From Rubrobacter sp. (GTDB lineage Bacteria > Actinomycetota > Rubrobacteria > Rubrobacterales > Rubrobacteraceae), in the NCBI GenBank assembly GCA_016781775.1, contig JADDPR010000120.1:1-25186 (forward strand): a DNA stretch of 25,186 bases, read 5' to 3'. The translations under genes were made by a program, and so were the position numbers. The notes below the pieces were generated by a model. That model had not been told where the DNA came from. It ran no database searches and saw only the letters and a program-made list of their open reading frames with translations. Of the stretch, positions 1 through 7,526 are shown piece after piece (the stretch's first letter is position 1; each line of letters opens with the position of its first letter).

Positions 1-101
1 CGACGCGCGAAAGGCGAATCGGCGCCCGAACGAGCGGCCGCCTAAGTTTCAGGGAGGCCTCCGGCTCCGGCCCAAGCTCGTGGAGGTGCTAAGATCCGGT
101 C

Positions 102-536
102 GTGAGAGACTCTAGAACCAGGACCCCGACGGGGGCTTTTACCGCGGCTCTATCGAGCTTCTTCGGGGCTGCGCTGGTCTTCGTCCTCTCCCCCGTACTG
201 CTTCTTCTGACCGGGTATTCCCCGGAGGGGGAGGCGTACACCAACATCGAGCTAAGCTTCTCCTTGCTGGCCTTTGCGGGGGCCTCCGGCTGTGTCGCCG
301 GCCTGATCTCCAACGCATACCGGCTCCTTGAAGCACCACTCCCGACGAACTCACCGTTTGTACGGCTCCCGGCGCAACCGGAATCGGTGCCCGGAGAGAA
401 TTACGACGAGAGGGAGCAGGCTCTGCCGGCCGTCCCTCCTTCGCTCGTCCTCCCCACCCTGATCTCGGATCTCGGCGGCTGGGTGGAGCCGGCCACCCAT
501 GCCCCGCGCGCCGAAGCGCGGCCTTCTGCCGCCTGA
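102..536 (+). CDS. Small membrane protein of unknown function
   Basis: I do not recognise this 144-residue protein. Two hydrophobic stretches are visible, at about residues 11-39 and 50-70, separated by a short polar loop, so it is probably a two-pass membrane protein. From about residue 75 the rest is proline, glutamate and alanine rich and looks disordered. The start is a GTG at 102. A GGAGG lies at 82-86, about 15 bases upstream, which is far for a ribosome binding site, so the start is uncertain. It lies upstream of the yidC-like gene on the same strand with a gap of about 115 bases. No function is proposed. The hydrophobic N-terminal half supports it as real coding sequence better than its tail does. 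Confidence 0.5.
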   Translation: MRDSRTRTPTGAFTAALSSFFGAALVFVLSPVLLLLTGYSPEGEAYTNIELSFSLLAFAGASGCVAGLISNAYRLLEAPLPTNSPFVRLPAQPESVPGENYDEREQALPAVPPSLVLPTLISDLGGWVEPATHAPRAEARPSAA

Positions 537-653
537 TCTCCGTCCCGTAAAGCGGGGGGCCGAGCGGGGCGAGAAGCATAGCCAGCCCTCCCCGCTAGAC
601 ACAAAGGCGGTAAACATGAACGTATGCCGTAATGCCTCCCCGGAGGGATCGTC

Positions 654-1432
654 GTGTTGCATTTTCTAAGGGACCTCTCCGACCCACTCTTCGGCCTCCT
701 CGGAGCGACACTCCAGGAGCTCCACGCCCTGGGCGCACCATGGTGGCTCTCGATAGTGTTGCTAACCATCGGGGTACGGACCCTACTCTTCCCGCTCACC
801 GTGCGGCAGGTCAAGAACATGCGCGGGCTGCAGGAGTTGAAGCCAGAGCTGGACGAGATCCGAAAGCTTCACGAGGGCGACCCGAAGAAGCAGCAGGAAG
901 AAACCATCAAGCTCTACGGCGAGCGCAAGGTCAACCCTCTCAACGTTGCCTACCGGCCCTTGTGCAGCTGCCGATCTTTCTCGTCCTCTACTACACAATC
1001 AAGGAATTCGAGGGGCTGGAAAGCTTCACGACCGGCGGCCTGTTCTGGTTCCAGGACCTCACCGCCGCCGATCCGTACTTCATCCTCCCGATCTTCTACG
1101 TCGCGACCATGATGGCCGCTCAGGAGGTGACCATACGCCGCACGGACCCCCAGCAGAAGGGCTTCATGCGAGCCATGCCCCTCATCTTCGGCCTCTTCCT
1201 CGCCTTCGGCGGTTTCCCCTCCGGTCTCTTCGTCTACTGGGTCACCTCGAACACCATAACCCTGTGCCAGAACCTGATCCTCTATCGCGACAAGCCACGA
1301 CACACCATCGAGGCGAAGCCCGAAACGGAGTCCCGGCCCTCGACGTTACCCTCTGCATCCCCGGGAGATGTCGCCTCCCCGACACCATCCCCCCGGCGAA
1401 AGAGGCGCAGTAAAGGGGGCAGAAAGAGGTAG
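654..1432 (+). pseudogene. yidC: YidC/Oxa1-family membrane protein insertase, broken by one frameshift
   Basis: YidC/Oxa1 proteins insert and fold proteins in the cytoplasmic membrane. Reading starts at GTG 654, with GGAGGG at 642-647 six bases upstream. The first 97 codons give a YidC N-terminus: a membrane segment, then the conserved arginine at about residue 42 (TIGVRTLLFPLTVRQ) and the charged cytosolic loop ending in KVNPLN. At 945 the frame is lost and translation would end at 1112 (152 residues). One extra G after AAC (942-944) restores NGCLPALVQLPIFLVLYY, the typical family continuation, with further membrane segments and a basic C-terminal tail ending at 1432. The repaired protein would have 259 residues, normal for the short Gram-positive form. 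It is not next to rpmH or rnpA, so it may be a second copy. It could be a true pseudogene or a one-base assembly error. Confidence 0.85.
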
Positions 1433-1731
1433 ACCGGGAACGGTCCGGCGCGGAAACGAAGGGTCGGCTGATCTGTTCAGCGGGATAGGTAAAGGGGAAG
1501 GAGCGTCGACGCAGACGACGGAACGCAAAAGATTAGCCGCGTCTACACCGCGAAGACGATGAGCGTTAGTCGGAGGTGGCGGCAAGCGAGGAATCGCCGG
1601 CCGAAAGAGCCCAAGCGCGACCGAGCCGCCCAAGACGACCTTCGGCGCGGCGGAGTTTTCCCACCCGTCCAACCACGCGTGGCACACGATAGGAGGTTTG
1701 AACACATCTGTTAACGGGTATACTTTGAAAC
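1433..1731. other. Intergenic stretch upstream of the kinase
   Basis: About 300 bases separate the yidC-like gene from the kinase. Apart from the kinase promoter at its right edge I see no convincing gene. A few short inverted pairs occur, for example AACGC/GCGTT around 1520-1566 and GGCG/CGCC around 1579-1600, but they match no riboswitch or RNA family I know. An AGGAGG at 1691-1696 has no start codon at a useful distance. Confidence 0.4.
1698..1724 (+). promoter_or_regulatory. Promoter of the kinase gene, predicted leaderless transcript
   Basis: A TATACT -10 hexamer at 1719-1724 is preceded by TTGAAC at 1698-1703 with a 15-base spacer, slightly short of the usual 17. Only seven bases separate the -10 box from the ATG at 1732, so transcription should begin at or next to the A of the start codon. 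There is no Shine-Dalgarno sequence in front of the ATG, which fits a leaderless mRNA, a common form in actinobacteria. Confidence 0.55.
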
Positions 1732-2841
1732 ATGGAGCATATCATTTTCGATGGTCGTTACGAGTTGTTGCGTCCGCTGGGTCAGGGTGGCATGGCGAAG
1801 GTCTACCTGGCCCGTGACGAGGTCCTGGGCCGCAATGTGGCGCTCAAAGTCCTGCGGGAGCAGTACGCCGAGGACGAGGGGTTTGTGGAGCGCTTTGAGC
1901 GCGAGGCGCGAAGCGCGGCCGCGCTCTCCCACCCCAACGTAGTCCAGATCCACGATCGCGGTTGCTCGGATGAGGGCCGCTACTACATCGTTATGGAGTA
2001 CGTGCCGGGCGGGACCTTGAAGGAGCGCGTGAGGGCCGAAGGGCCGCTGGGGTTCGAGGAGGCCACAGGGTTGGCGACCCAGATCGCCGGGGCTTTGAGG
2101 GCCGCCCACGGGCGCGGGGTGATCCACCGAGACGTAAAGCCCCAGAACGTGCTCCTCGCCGAGGGCGGCGAGGCTAAGGTGGCGGACTTCGGCATAGCGC
2201 TGGCGGCGTCTGCGGCCTCGATCTCGCGCACCGACCTGATCCTGGGCACTCCTAACTACATGTCTCCGGAGCAGGCGCAGGGCGAGCCCATCGGTCCGGC
2301 GAGCGACCTCTACTCTTTAGGGGTCGTCCTCTACGAGATGTTGACCGGCAGGGTACCCTTCGAGGCAGAGACCCCGATGGCCGTCTGCATGAAGCACATC
2401 AACGAGCCCGCGCCGTCGCCGCGTGAGGCGAACCCCGCAATATCCGAGGCCCTGGAGGCGATTACGCTGAGGCTCCTCTCCAAGGACCCCAAGGGTCGCC
2501 ACGCGAGCGCCGAGGATTTGATCGAGGATCTCCGGAGGGTGGCCACCGGTGTGCCGCCCGTCGTCGGCGCCGCCATGGCCGCGCCCACCCTTTCGCTCCC
2601 GGCGCGCGTCGTGGGGTCGCGTTGGGGGAGGAAGGCGCCCCTCGCCCTGGCGTCTCTGACCGTGCTGCTCGGCATGGGCGGCGGCTGGTATCTCTGGCAA
2701 GGCTCGGAGGGGCCGGGCATCGCTGGCTTCCTCAAGGGGGTGGTTCCCGAGGAGGCGCGCCAAGCCCTCGACGATGCCAGGCGCGCCGTGGGGTTGATGG
2801 CGTGGCAGAAGCGACGGGGGTCCCCCGGGTGGTGGGCCTGA
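1732..2841 (+). CDS. PknB-like Ser/Thr protein kinase, C-terminus cut off by a frameshift
   Basis: This is a transmembrane eukaryotic-type Ser/Thr kinase that phosphorylates cytosolic targets. The kinase domain covers about residues 10-270: glycine loop GQGGMAKVY (18-26), ATP-binding K39 in VALKV, catalytic IHRDVKPQN (131-139, D134), DFG at 152-154, and GTPNYMSPE ending the activation segment near 180. A single hydrophobic segment at about 302-322 crosses the membrane. After about residue 354 the frame is lost and the last 15 residues are out of frame. One extra base in the G-run at 2790-2793 joins it to an extracellular PASTA-like domain. As it stands the 369-residue product keeps the whole kinase and membrane anchor but no sensor. 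The ATG at 1732 is set by the domain start and by the -10 box seven bases upstream. Confidence 0.9.
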   Translation: MEHIIFDGRYELLRPLGQGGMAKVYLARDEVLGRNVALKVLREQYAEDEGFVERFEREARSAAALSHPNVVQIHDRGCSDEGRYYIVMEYVPGGTLKERVRAEGPLGFEEATGLATQIAGALRAAHGRGVIHRDVKPQNVLLAEGGEAKVADFGIALAASAASISRTDLILGTPNYMSPEQAQGEPIGPASDLYSLGVVLYEMLTGRVPFEAETPMAVCMKHINEPAPSPREANPAISEALEAITLRLLSKDPKGRHASAEDLIEDLRRVATGVPPVVGAAMAAPTLSLPARVVGSRWGRKAPLALASLTVLLGMGGGWYLWQGSEGPGIAGFLKGVVPEEARQALDDARRAVGLMAWQKRRGSPGWWA

Positions 2842-3562
2842 GCGCGGAAGAGGCGGAGGAGCGGCTCGCCGAGGCCGGATTCGAGTCCGAGCGGCGGCCC
2901 CGGGGAGCTCGGAAGAGGACTTTGGCAAGGTCCTCGAGCAGTCCGTCACCGGCGGGGAGGAAGCGGAGGAGGGCTCCATCATCCTACTCGCGGTCGGCAC
3001 GGGCCCGCAGGAGGAGGACACGGAACCGGCGCTCTCCTACGATGAGGGGCAGTACTACGGGGCGCCCGCCTTCGACGGGGAGTCGTCCATCCCCGCGCCG
3101 GTCCCCGTCGCGGAGCAGCCGACGCCCACACCAGCACCCGAGTCCGTGGTCGAGCAACCGTCCCCCACCACGGAAGAGCCGGCACAGTACGAAGAGCCGG
3201 CGGCTCCGGCGCCCGAGCCCGTCGTGGCGGAGGAGCCGGCCCCCGCTCCGGAAGAGCCGTACTACGAAGAGCCGGCACAGTACGATGAGCCAGCGGCTCC
3301 GGCGCCCGAACCCGCTCCGGCACAGCCTGCGGACGAGGAACCCGCCTACGACGAGGAGCCGGTGGCCCCGACTCCCGAGCCCGCGCCCGAGCAGCAGTAC
3401 CAAGAGGAGCCCGGATACAGCGAAGAACCGTCCCAAGAAGAGACGACCGTAGAGGACAGTGGCGAGGAGCATAACGGCGAAGACCAGTATAGGGGCGGGG
3501 ATAGCCGCGATCACGGCGGGGACTACCACGACCGAAGCCAGTACGACGGCGGCAGCTACTAG
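2794..3562 (+). pseudogene. Displaced PASTA-like sensor and proline-rich tail of the kinase
   Basis: This is the extracellular part of the kinase, split over two frames. From about 2794 to 2898 one frame reads GVPRVVGLSAEEAEERLAEA, the first half of a PASTA domain, a fold that binds peptidoglycan or muropeptides. From about 2900 the next frame continues with FGKVLEQSVTGGEEAEEGS and AVGTGP, its second half. One extra C in the CCCC run at 2898-2901 joins them. The frame then runs open to the TAG at 3562 through a long tail rich in Pro, Glu and Ala (roughly 3060-3440), ending in a polar Asp/Gly/Tyr-rich stretch. With both bases restored the kinase would be 610 residues with one PASTA domain and an extended, wall-spanning tail. 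That the two breaks fit so exactly argues for one gene, recently broken or mis-assembled. Confidence 0.75.
3173..3309 (+). repeat. Imperfect direct repeat, two 44-base units 93 bases apart
   Basis: A 44-base unit at 3173-3216 recurs at 3266-3309 with two mismatches. The 93-base period equals 31 codons, so the repeat keeps frame and encodes EEPAQY(E/D)EPAAPAPEP twice within the low-complexity tail of the kinase. This points to growth of the tail by in-frame duplication. Confidence 0.75.
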
Positions 3563-3601
3563 GCCGAGAAGCAGGGGGCGCAGGCGACCGGGATAAAGGC
3601 C

Positions 3602-3616
3602 GCCGAGCGCCTCGGC
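3602..3616 (+). terminator. Possible terminator stem-loop after the kinase gene
   Basis: GCCGAG (3602-3607) and CTCGGC (3611-3616) form a perfect six-pair stem with a three-base loop, followed by TTGTT. It lies 40 bases after the kinase stop. The stem is short and the T-tract weak. Confidence 0.35.
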
Positions 3617-3838
3617 TTGTTCGGGTCTCCGAGCGACTTTATCGGTTCGGCGTGACGGTAACTAACACGCACCGTAGGGGGCTGCGAGCCGTGGGCAAGC
3701 TCGCCGGAGAGATCAGACGGCTCCCTTGCCAAGAACCTATCTCCGTTCCCCTTCGAAGCTCCGGTCCGCGTATCCCCCGCCCTGGGCTTTGTAAGCTTCC
3801 GAGCACACGGTCTGCCCCGAGGAATCCTGCTCGCTCAA

Positions 3839-3875
3839 GACGAGGCGCCCCGGAGCAATCCGGGGGCGCCTCGTC
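3839..3875 (-). terminator. Strong hairpin ending the pdh operon
   Basis: GACGAGGCGCCC (3839-3850) pairs perfectly with GGGCGCCTCGTC (3864-3875). A few more pairs sit above a one-base bulge and the loop reads AGCAAT. The hairpin begins 24 bases beyond the pdhC stop codon and no other gene needs it. On the minus strand only TTG follows rather than a long U-tract, so termination may need a factor, or the stem may protect the mRNA end. Confidence 0.7.
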
Positions 3876-3898
3876 AGCAATCGGTTCCGATCCTGCTG

Positions 3899-5281
3899 CT
3901 AGACCATCAGGAGAACCGGGTTCTCCAGGGTGCGCTTGACCTCGGACATGTAGAGGGCGCCGTCGCGGCCGTTGGCGATGCGGTGGTCGGCCGAGAGGGT
4001 GAGCTTCATCATGCTCGCCGGGACGACAAGCCCAGCGTCGTCGAAGGCGGGGCGCTTCTCGATGCTGGAGACGGCCACGATTGCCGCCTGCGGCGGGTTG
4101 ATGATCGCGGTGAAGCTCTCTACCCCGAACATGCCCATGTTGGAGACCGTGAAGGTCCCGCCCTGGTACTCCTCGGGCTTGAGCTTGCCGTCGCGCGCCC
4201 GGGCGGCGAGGTCCTTCGACTCGCGGCTGATGGTCGCGAGCCCCTTGGAGGCGAGGTCGCGGATCACGGGCGTGATGAGGCCCTGATCTAGCGCGACCGC
4301 CATCGCCATGTCGACCTTCTCGTGCAGCTCGACCCCGCGGGTGGTGTACAGGGCGTTGAGGTTCGGGTAGTTCCTCAGGGCAACCGCGCAAGCCTTCATC
4401 ACGAAGTCGTTGACGGAGAGCTTCACGCCCTCGCCCTCGAGCTGCTCGTTAAGCTGCTTCCTGAGGGCCATCGCCGCGTCCATCCTGACCTCGACGGTGG
4501 CGTAGAAGTGCGGGACGTGCTGCTTGGCCTCCGTCATCCGCTCGCCGATGACCCGCATCATGCGGGTGGGCTCGACGAGCGTCGTCCCCGGCACCCCCGT
4601 CGGCTCGGGGATGCGCGCCGGCTGGAAGCCCTGCATCTCGACGATCTGTCCCTGCGGCTGCTCGGGCGCCTCGACGGCGGTCTGGGCCTGCCCGTCGGGG
4701 GACTGTTGGGCGCCTCCTCCATCGGCCTGGGCCCCCGCCTGCGCCGTACCGCTCTCCATAGCCGCCCTGACGTCGCGCTCGACGATGCGCCCGGCGGGGC
4801 CGGAGCCATTTATACGGGACAGGTCGAGGTTGTTCTCGCGGGCGAGACGACGCACGATCGGGGAGGCGCGGAAGTGGCCGTTGCCGTCGGCCTGCGCCCC
4901 GTCGGCGGCCTGGGGCTGCGCGCCCCCGCCCTGGGGCTGGCTCGGCTGCTCCTCGGTCGCGGTCTGCGCCTGGGCGCCGGAATCGTCGCCACCCGCTTCG
5001 GCCTCGGCCTCCTGGCCCCCGCCGCCCTTCTCGGGGACCTCCTCGCCCTCGCCGGCGATAAACGCGATGGCCTCGCCAACGGGGACATCCTGGCCCTCGC
5101 TGACCATAAGCTGCGCGAGCGTGCCGGAGTCTTCGGCCTCGATCTCCAGGGTGACTTTATCGGTCTCGATCTCCGCGATCGGGTCGCCCTCGGCGACCTC
5201 GTCTCCCTCGCTCTTGAGCCACTTGAGGAGGGTGCCCTCCTCCATCGCGTCGCCCATCTTGGGCATGATGACTTCGGGCAT
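3899..5281 (-). CDS. pdhC: Dihydrolipoamide acetyltransferase, E2 of pyruvate dehydrogenase
   Basis: E2 passes the acetyl group from E1 to CoA on a swinging lipoyl arm. The 460 residues show one lipoyl domain (1-78, lipoylated K42 in EIETDKVTLE), an Ala/Gly/Gln/Glu-rich linker (about 79-135), a peripheral subunit-binding domain (about 137-175, FRASPIVRRLARENNLDLSR), a second linker, and the catalytic domain (about 238-460) with H433 in SADHRIANGRDG. The usual DHRxxDG motif has Asn at residue 437 instead of Asp. The ATG at 5281 overlaps the pdhB stop as TAATG, with AGGAGGTG eight bases upstream, so the two are translationally coupled. A longer open frame continues upstream but lies inside pdhB. 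The lipoyl enzyme E3 is not in the window. Pyruvate as substrate is inferred from the E1 sequence. Confidence 0.9.
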   Translation of the reverse strand: MPEVIMPKMGDAMEEGTLLKWLKSEGDEVAEGDPIAEIETDKVTLEIEAEDSGTLAQLMVSEGQDVPVGEAIAFIAGEGEEVPEKGGGGQEAEAEAGGDDSGAQAQTATEEQPSQPQGGGAQPQAADGAQADGNGHFRASPIVRRLARENNLDLSRINGSGPAGRIVERDVRAAMESGTAQAGAQADGGGAQQSPDGQAQTAVEAPEQPQGQIVEMQGFQPARIPEPTGVPGTTLVEPTRMMRVIGERMTEAKQHVPHFYATVEVRMDAAMALRKQLNEQLEGEGVKLSVNDFVMKACAVALRNYPNLNALYTTRGVELHEKVDMAMAVALDQGLITPVIRDLASKGLATISRESKDLAARARDGKLKPEEYQGGTFTVSNMGMFGVESFTAIINPPQAAIVAVSSIEKRPAFDDAGLVVPASMMKLTLSADHRIANGRDGALYMSEVKRTLENPVLLMV

Positions 5282-6273
5282 TACGCGCTCACCTCCTGGT
5301 ACAGCACCTGCCGTGCCGCCTTCGCCACCGCGTCCTCGCTCGGGAAGGCCGCGAGCTCGAGGTTTCTGGCATACGGCGCCGGGACCTCGGCCCCGCTCAC
5401 CCTTACCACCGGCGCGTCGAGGTAGTCGAACGCCTGCTCCTGGATGATCGAAGCAACCTCGCTCGCCACCCCGAACCAGCGCCATTGCTCCTGCACCGCG
5501 ACCGCCCGGTGCGTCTTCTTGACGCTCTCCACGATCGTCTCGGAGTCGAACGGCCGCAGGGAACGAAGGTCGATGACCTCCGCCGAAACGTCGTCCTCTT
5601 CTTCTAGCTTCTCGGCGACGCGCAGGCACAGGTTCACCTGGCGGCCGTAGGAGATGAGCGTGACGTCGGTCCCCTCGCGGGCTACGCGCGCCTTGCCGAA
5701 CTCCACGGCGTTATCCCCCTCGGGAACCTCGCCCTTCGTCCCGTACAGCGCTCCCGCTTCCAGGAAGATGACGGGGTTGGGGTCGCGGATGGCGGTGAGC
5801 ATCATCCCCTTGGCGTCGTTCGGCGTCACCGGGGAGACGACCTTGAGGCCGGGGAAGTGACCGTACATGTTCTCCAGGGAGTGGGTGTGCTGGGCGGAGA
5901 GCTGGACGCCGCCGCCGTTGGGGCCGCGGATGACGAGCGGCACCTCCACCTGGCCGCCGGAGAAGTAGCGGACCTTGGCCGCGTTTTGGATGATCTGGTC
6001 CGCCGCGAGAAACGAGAAGTTCCAGGTCATCATCTCGACGACGGGCTTGAGGCCCATCATCGCCATCCCGATGGCGGCCCCGGTAAAGCCGCCTTCGGCG
6101 ATGGGCGTGTCGATAACGCGCTTCTTGCCGAAGCGGTCGAGGAAGCCGTCGGTGATAAGGTGGGTGCCACCGTAGACGCCGATGTCCTCGCCCATGAGGA
6201 GGACCTTCTCGTCGCGCTCCATCTCCTCGGCCATCCCGGCCCTCAAGGCCTCGCGGTAGGTCATCTCGGGCAT
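5281..6273 (-). CDS. pdhB: Pyruvate dehydrogenase E1 beta subunit
   Basis: E1 beta completes the thiamine-diphosphate site of the alpha2beta2 E1 that decarboxylates a 2-oxo acid. The 330 residues match the family length. Visible features are MTYREALRAGMAEEM at the start, GEDIGVYGG (about 28-36), DTPIAEGGFTGAAIGMA, the QHTHSLENMYGHFPGLKVV region, and the C-terminal domain with YGRQVNLCL, EVIDLRSLRPFD and AVQEQWRWFG. The ATG at 6273 lies three bases after the pdhA stop, and its own stop overlaps pdhC by one base, so the three genes form one operon. I see nothing odd in the sequence. Confidence 0.93.
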   Translation of the reverse strand: MPEMTYREALRAGMAEEMERDEKVLLMGEDIGVYGGTHLITDGFLDRFGKKRVIDTPIAEGGFTGAAIGMAMMGLKPVVEMMTWNFSFLAADQIIQNAAKVRYFSGGQVEVPLVIRGPNGGGVQLSAQHTHSLENMYGHFPGLKVVSPVTPNDAKGMMLTAIRDPNPVIFLEAGALYGTKGEVPEGDNAVEFGKARVAREGTDVTLISYGRQVNLCLRVAEKLEEEDDVSAEVIDLRSLRPFDSETIVESVKKTHRAVAVQEQWRWFGVASEVASIIQEQAFDYLDAPVVRVSGAEVPAPYARNLELAAFPSEDAVAKAARQVLYQEVSA

Positions 6274-6276
6274 AAA

Positions 6277-7356
6277 CTAGCCTTCCTCTCCCGTGTAAAC
6301 GCCGCCGCCGGTGTAAACGTCGGTGTAGAGCTCCTCGAGGGGCGGCTCTTCCGACTCCTCGGCGAAGCGGACGACCTCCTTCATCGTCTCCTTCATCTCG
6401 TTCTTGATCTCCTCGATACCGTCCTCGTCTATGACGTCGCGCTCGATGAGCCTGTGCTCGAGCTGGCCGATGGGGTCGCGCTCGCGCCACTGCTTGATCT
6501 CGTCCTTCGTCCGGTACTTCTCGAAGAAGTCCGCAGCCCCGTGCGGCGCGGTCCGGTACGTCAACGCCTCGACGGCATACGGCTTGCCGGTCTCGCGGAC
6601 CCTATCGGCGGCCCGGTGGGCGACCTCCAGGACGGCCTCGACGTCCATCCCGTCGACCTTCTCGTTCTCGACGCCGTAGGCGTTGAACTTGGCGGCGAGG
6701 TCGGTCATCGCGGTGGTCCGCTCGACGCTCGTCCCCATCCCGTACTGGTTGTTCTCGATAATGAACAGGCACGGGTTCATCCCGTCCTTGCCCCACAGCC
6801 CGGAGAGGTTGACCGCCTCGTGAAAGGCCCCGTTGCTTATGGAGCCATCGCCGAGGTAGAGCTGGGTGATGTTGTCCGTCTCCTCGTACCGCTGCGCGTA
6901 GGCGAAGCCGACGCCGAGCGGGATGTGCCCGCCGACGATGCCGTAGCCGCCCATGAAACCGTTCTCGACGTCGAAGAGGTGCATCGAGCCGCCCTTGCCC
7001 TTGACGAGACCCGTCCCCTTACCGTAAAGCTCGGCCATGACCGCCTTGGGATCGCTCCCCAGGAGCAGGACGTGCGGATGGTCGCGGTAGGCGGTGATGA
7101 CCTTGTCGCCGTCCTTGTAAGCGTCAAGGAAGCCCGTCGCGACGGCCTCCTGTCCTATGTAAACGTGGAGGTATCCGCCGATCTTGCCCTGCCTGAACCC
7201 GCGCTGAGTGGCCTCCTCGAAGGTGCGGATAAGGACCATCTTTTTGTAGAGATCGACGAGATGCTCCCCGTCGGTCGCAACCGGGCTTCCCCCACCCTGC
7301 TGCTGCTCCTGGGTCTCTACCGCCCCGTCTCCCGTGTGTTCGCTCTCTGCAGGCAC
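6277..7356 (-). CDS. pdhA: Pyruvate dehydrogenase E1 alpha subunit
   Basis: E1 alpha binds thiamine diphosphate and carries out the first, rate-limiting decarboxylation. After about 30 polar residues come LYKKMVLIRTFEEATQRGF, the YRDHPH segment, KGKGGSMHLFD, GGYGIVGGHIPLGVG, the diphosphate motif GDGSISNGAFHE...NNQYG, and GMGTSVERTTA. The last, with the EPPLEELYTDVY end, resembles mitochondrial-type PDH rather than acetoin dehydrogenase. The loop usually reading YRxxGHSxxDP is YRTAPHGAADF here, so the serine that is phosphorylated in mitochondria is missing. I chose GTG 7356 (359 residues) because AAGGAAGGGGG is then well spaced. A TTG three bases earlier is the alternative. First gene of the pdhABC operon. 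Confidence 0.92.
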   Translation of the reverse strand: MPAESEHTGDGAVETQEQQQGGGSPVATDGEHLVDLYKKMVLIRTFEEATQRGFRQGKIGGYLHVYIGQEAVATGFLDAYKDGDKVITAYRDHPHVLLLGSDPKAVMAELYGKGTGLVKGKGGSMHLFDVENGFMGGYGIVGGHIPLGVGFAYAQRYEETDNITQLYLGDGSISNGAFHEAVNLSGLWGKDGMNPCLFIIENNQYGMGTSVERTTAMTDLAAKFNAYGVENEKVDGMDVEAVLEVAHRAADRVRETGKPYAVEALTYRTAPHGAADFFEKYRTKDEIKQWRERDPIGQLEHRLIERDVIDEDGIEEIKNEMKETMKEVVRFAEESEEPPLEELYTDVYTGGGVYTGEEG

Positions 7357-7397
7357 CAAGGCCCCCTTCCTTGCTGATGAAGCTATTTACTACCCAC

Positions 7398-7425
7398 AGA
7401 ATACCAAACGGCCACGCCCCGCAAA
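7398..7425 (-). promoter_or_regulatory. Candidate promoter of the pdh operon
   Basis: On the minus strand TTTGCG (7425-7420) and TATTCT (7403-7398) are 16 bases apart. Transcription would start near 7391 and give a leader of about 35 bases before the pdhA start. The match to the sigma-70 consensus is moderate. The 170-base gap after the pyrophosphatase gene supports a separate promoter. Confidence 0.35.
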
Positions 7426-7526
7426 CCGCGCTGCAAAGCGCATTTATGTGCATCTCACACCCCGGATTCTTCGGGCCGAGACGCATTTCTCGCGTCCTCG
7501 CTACGCATGCTTCGACCCGAGCTCTC

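Larger units (their letters stand above)
3563..3898. other. Convergent intergenic region between the kinase and the pdh operon
   Basis: Two transcription units end here head-on. Apart from a small stem-loop after the kinase and a strong hairpin after pdhC I see no gene. The open frames that cross it show no family resemblance. Confidence 0.5.

Noticed and set aside
1..45. Open frame from the left edge to TAA at 43-45, possible end of an upstream gene
   Set aside because: Only 14 codons of Ala/Arg-rich sequence. Another frame is also open, so it cannot be judged.
1433..1697. Possible riboswitch or structured RNA before the kinase
   Set aside because: Only short inverted pairs, no known conserved core, and the kinase promoter lies downstream so this is not its leader.
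4322..5425. 367-codon open frame on the + strand across pdhC
   Set aside because: Antisense shadow of pdhC. High GC keeps the opposite strand open, and the translation shows no family motif while pdhC does.
5857..7377. 506-codon open frame on the + strand across pdhA and pdhB
   Set aside because: Antisense to two clear enzymes. The composition is the Leu/Val/Asp-rich pattern of reversed coding sequence.
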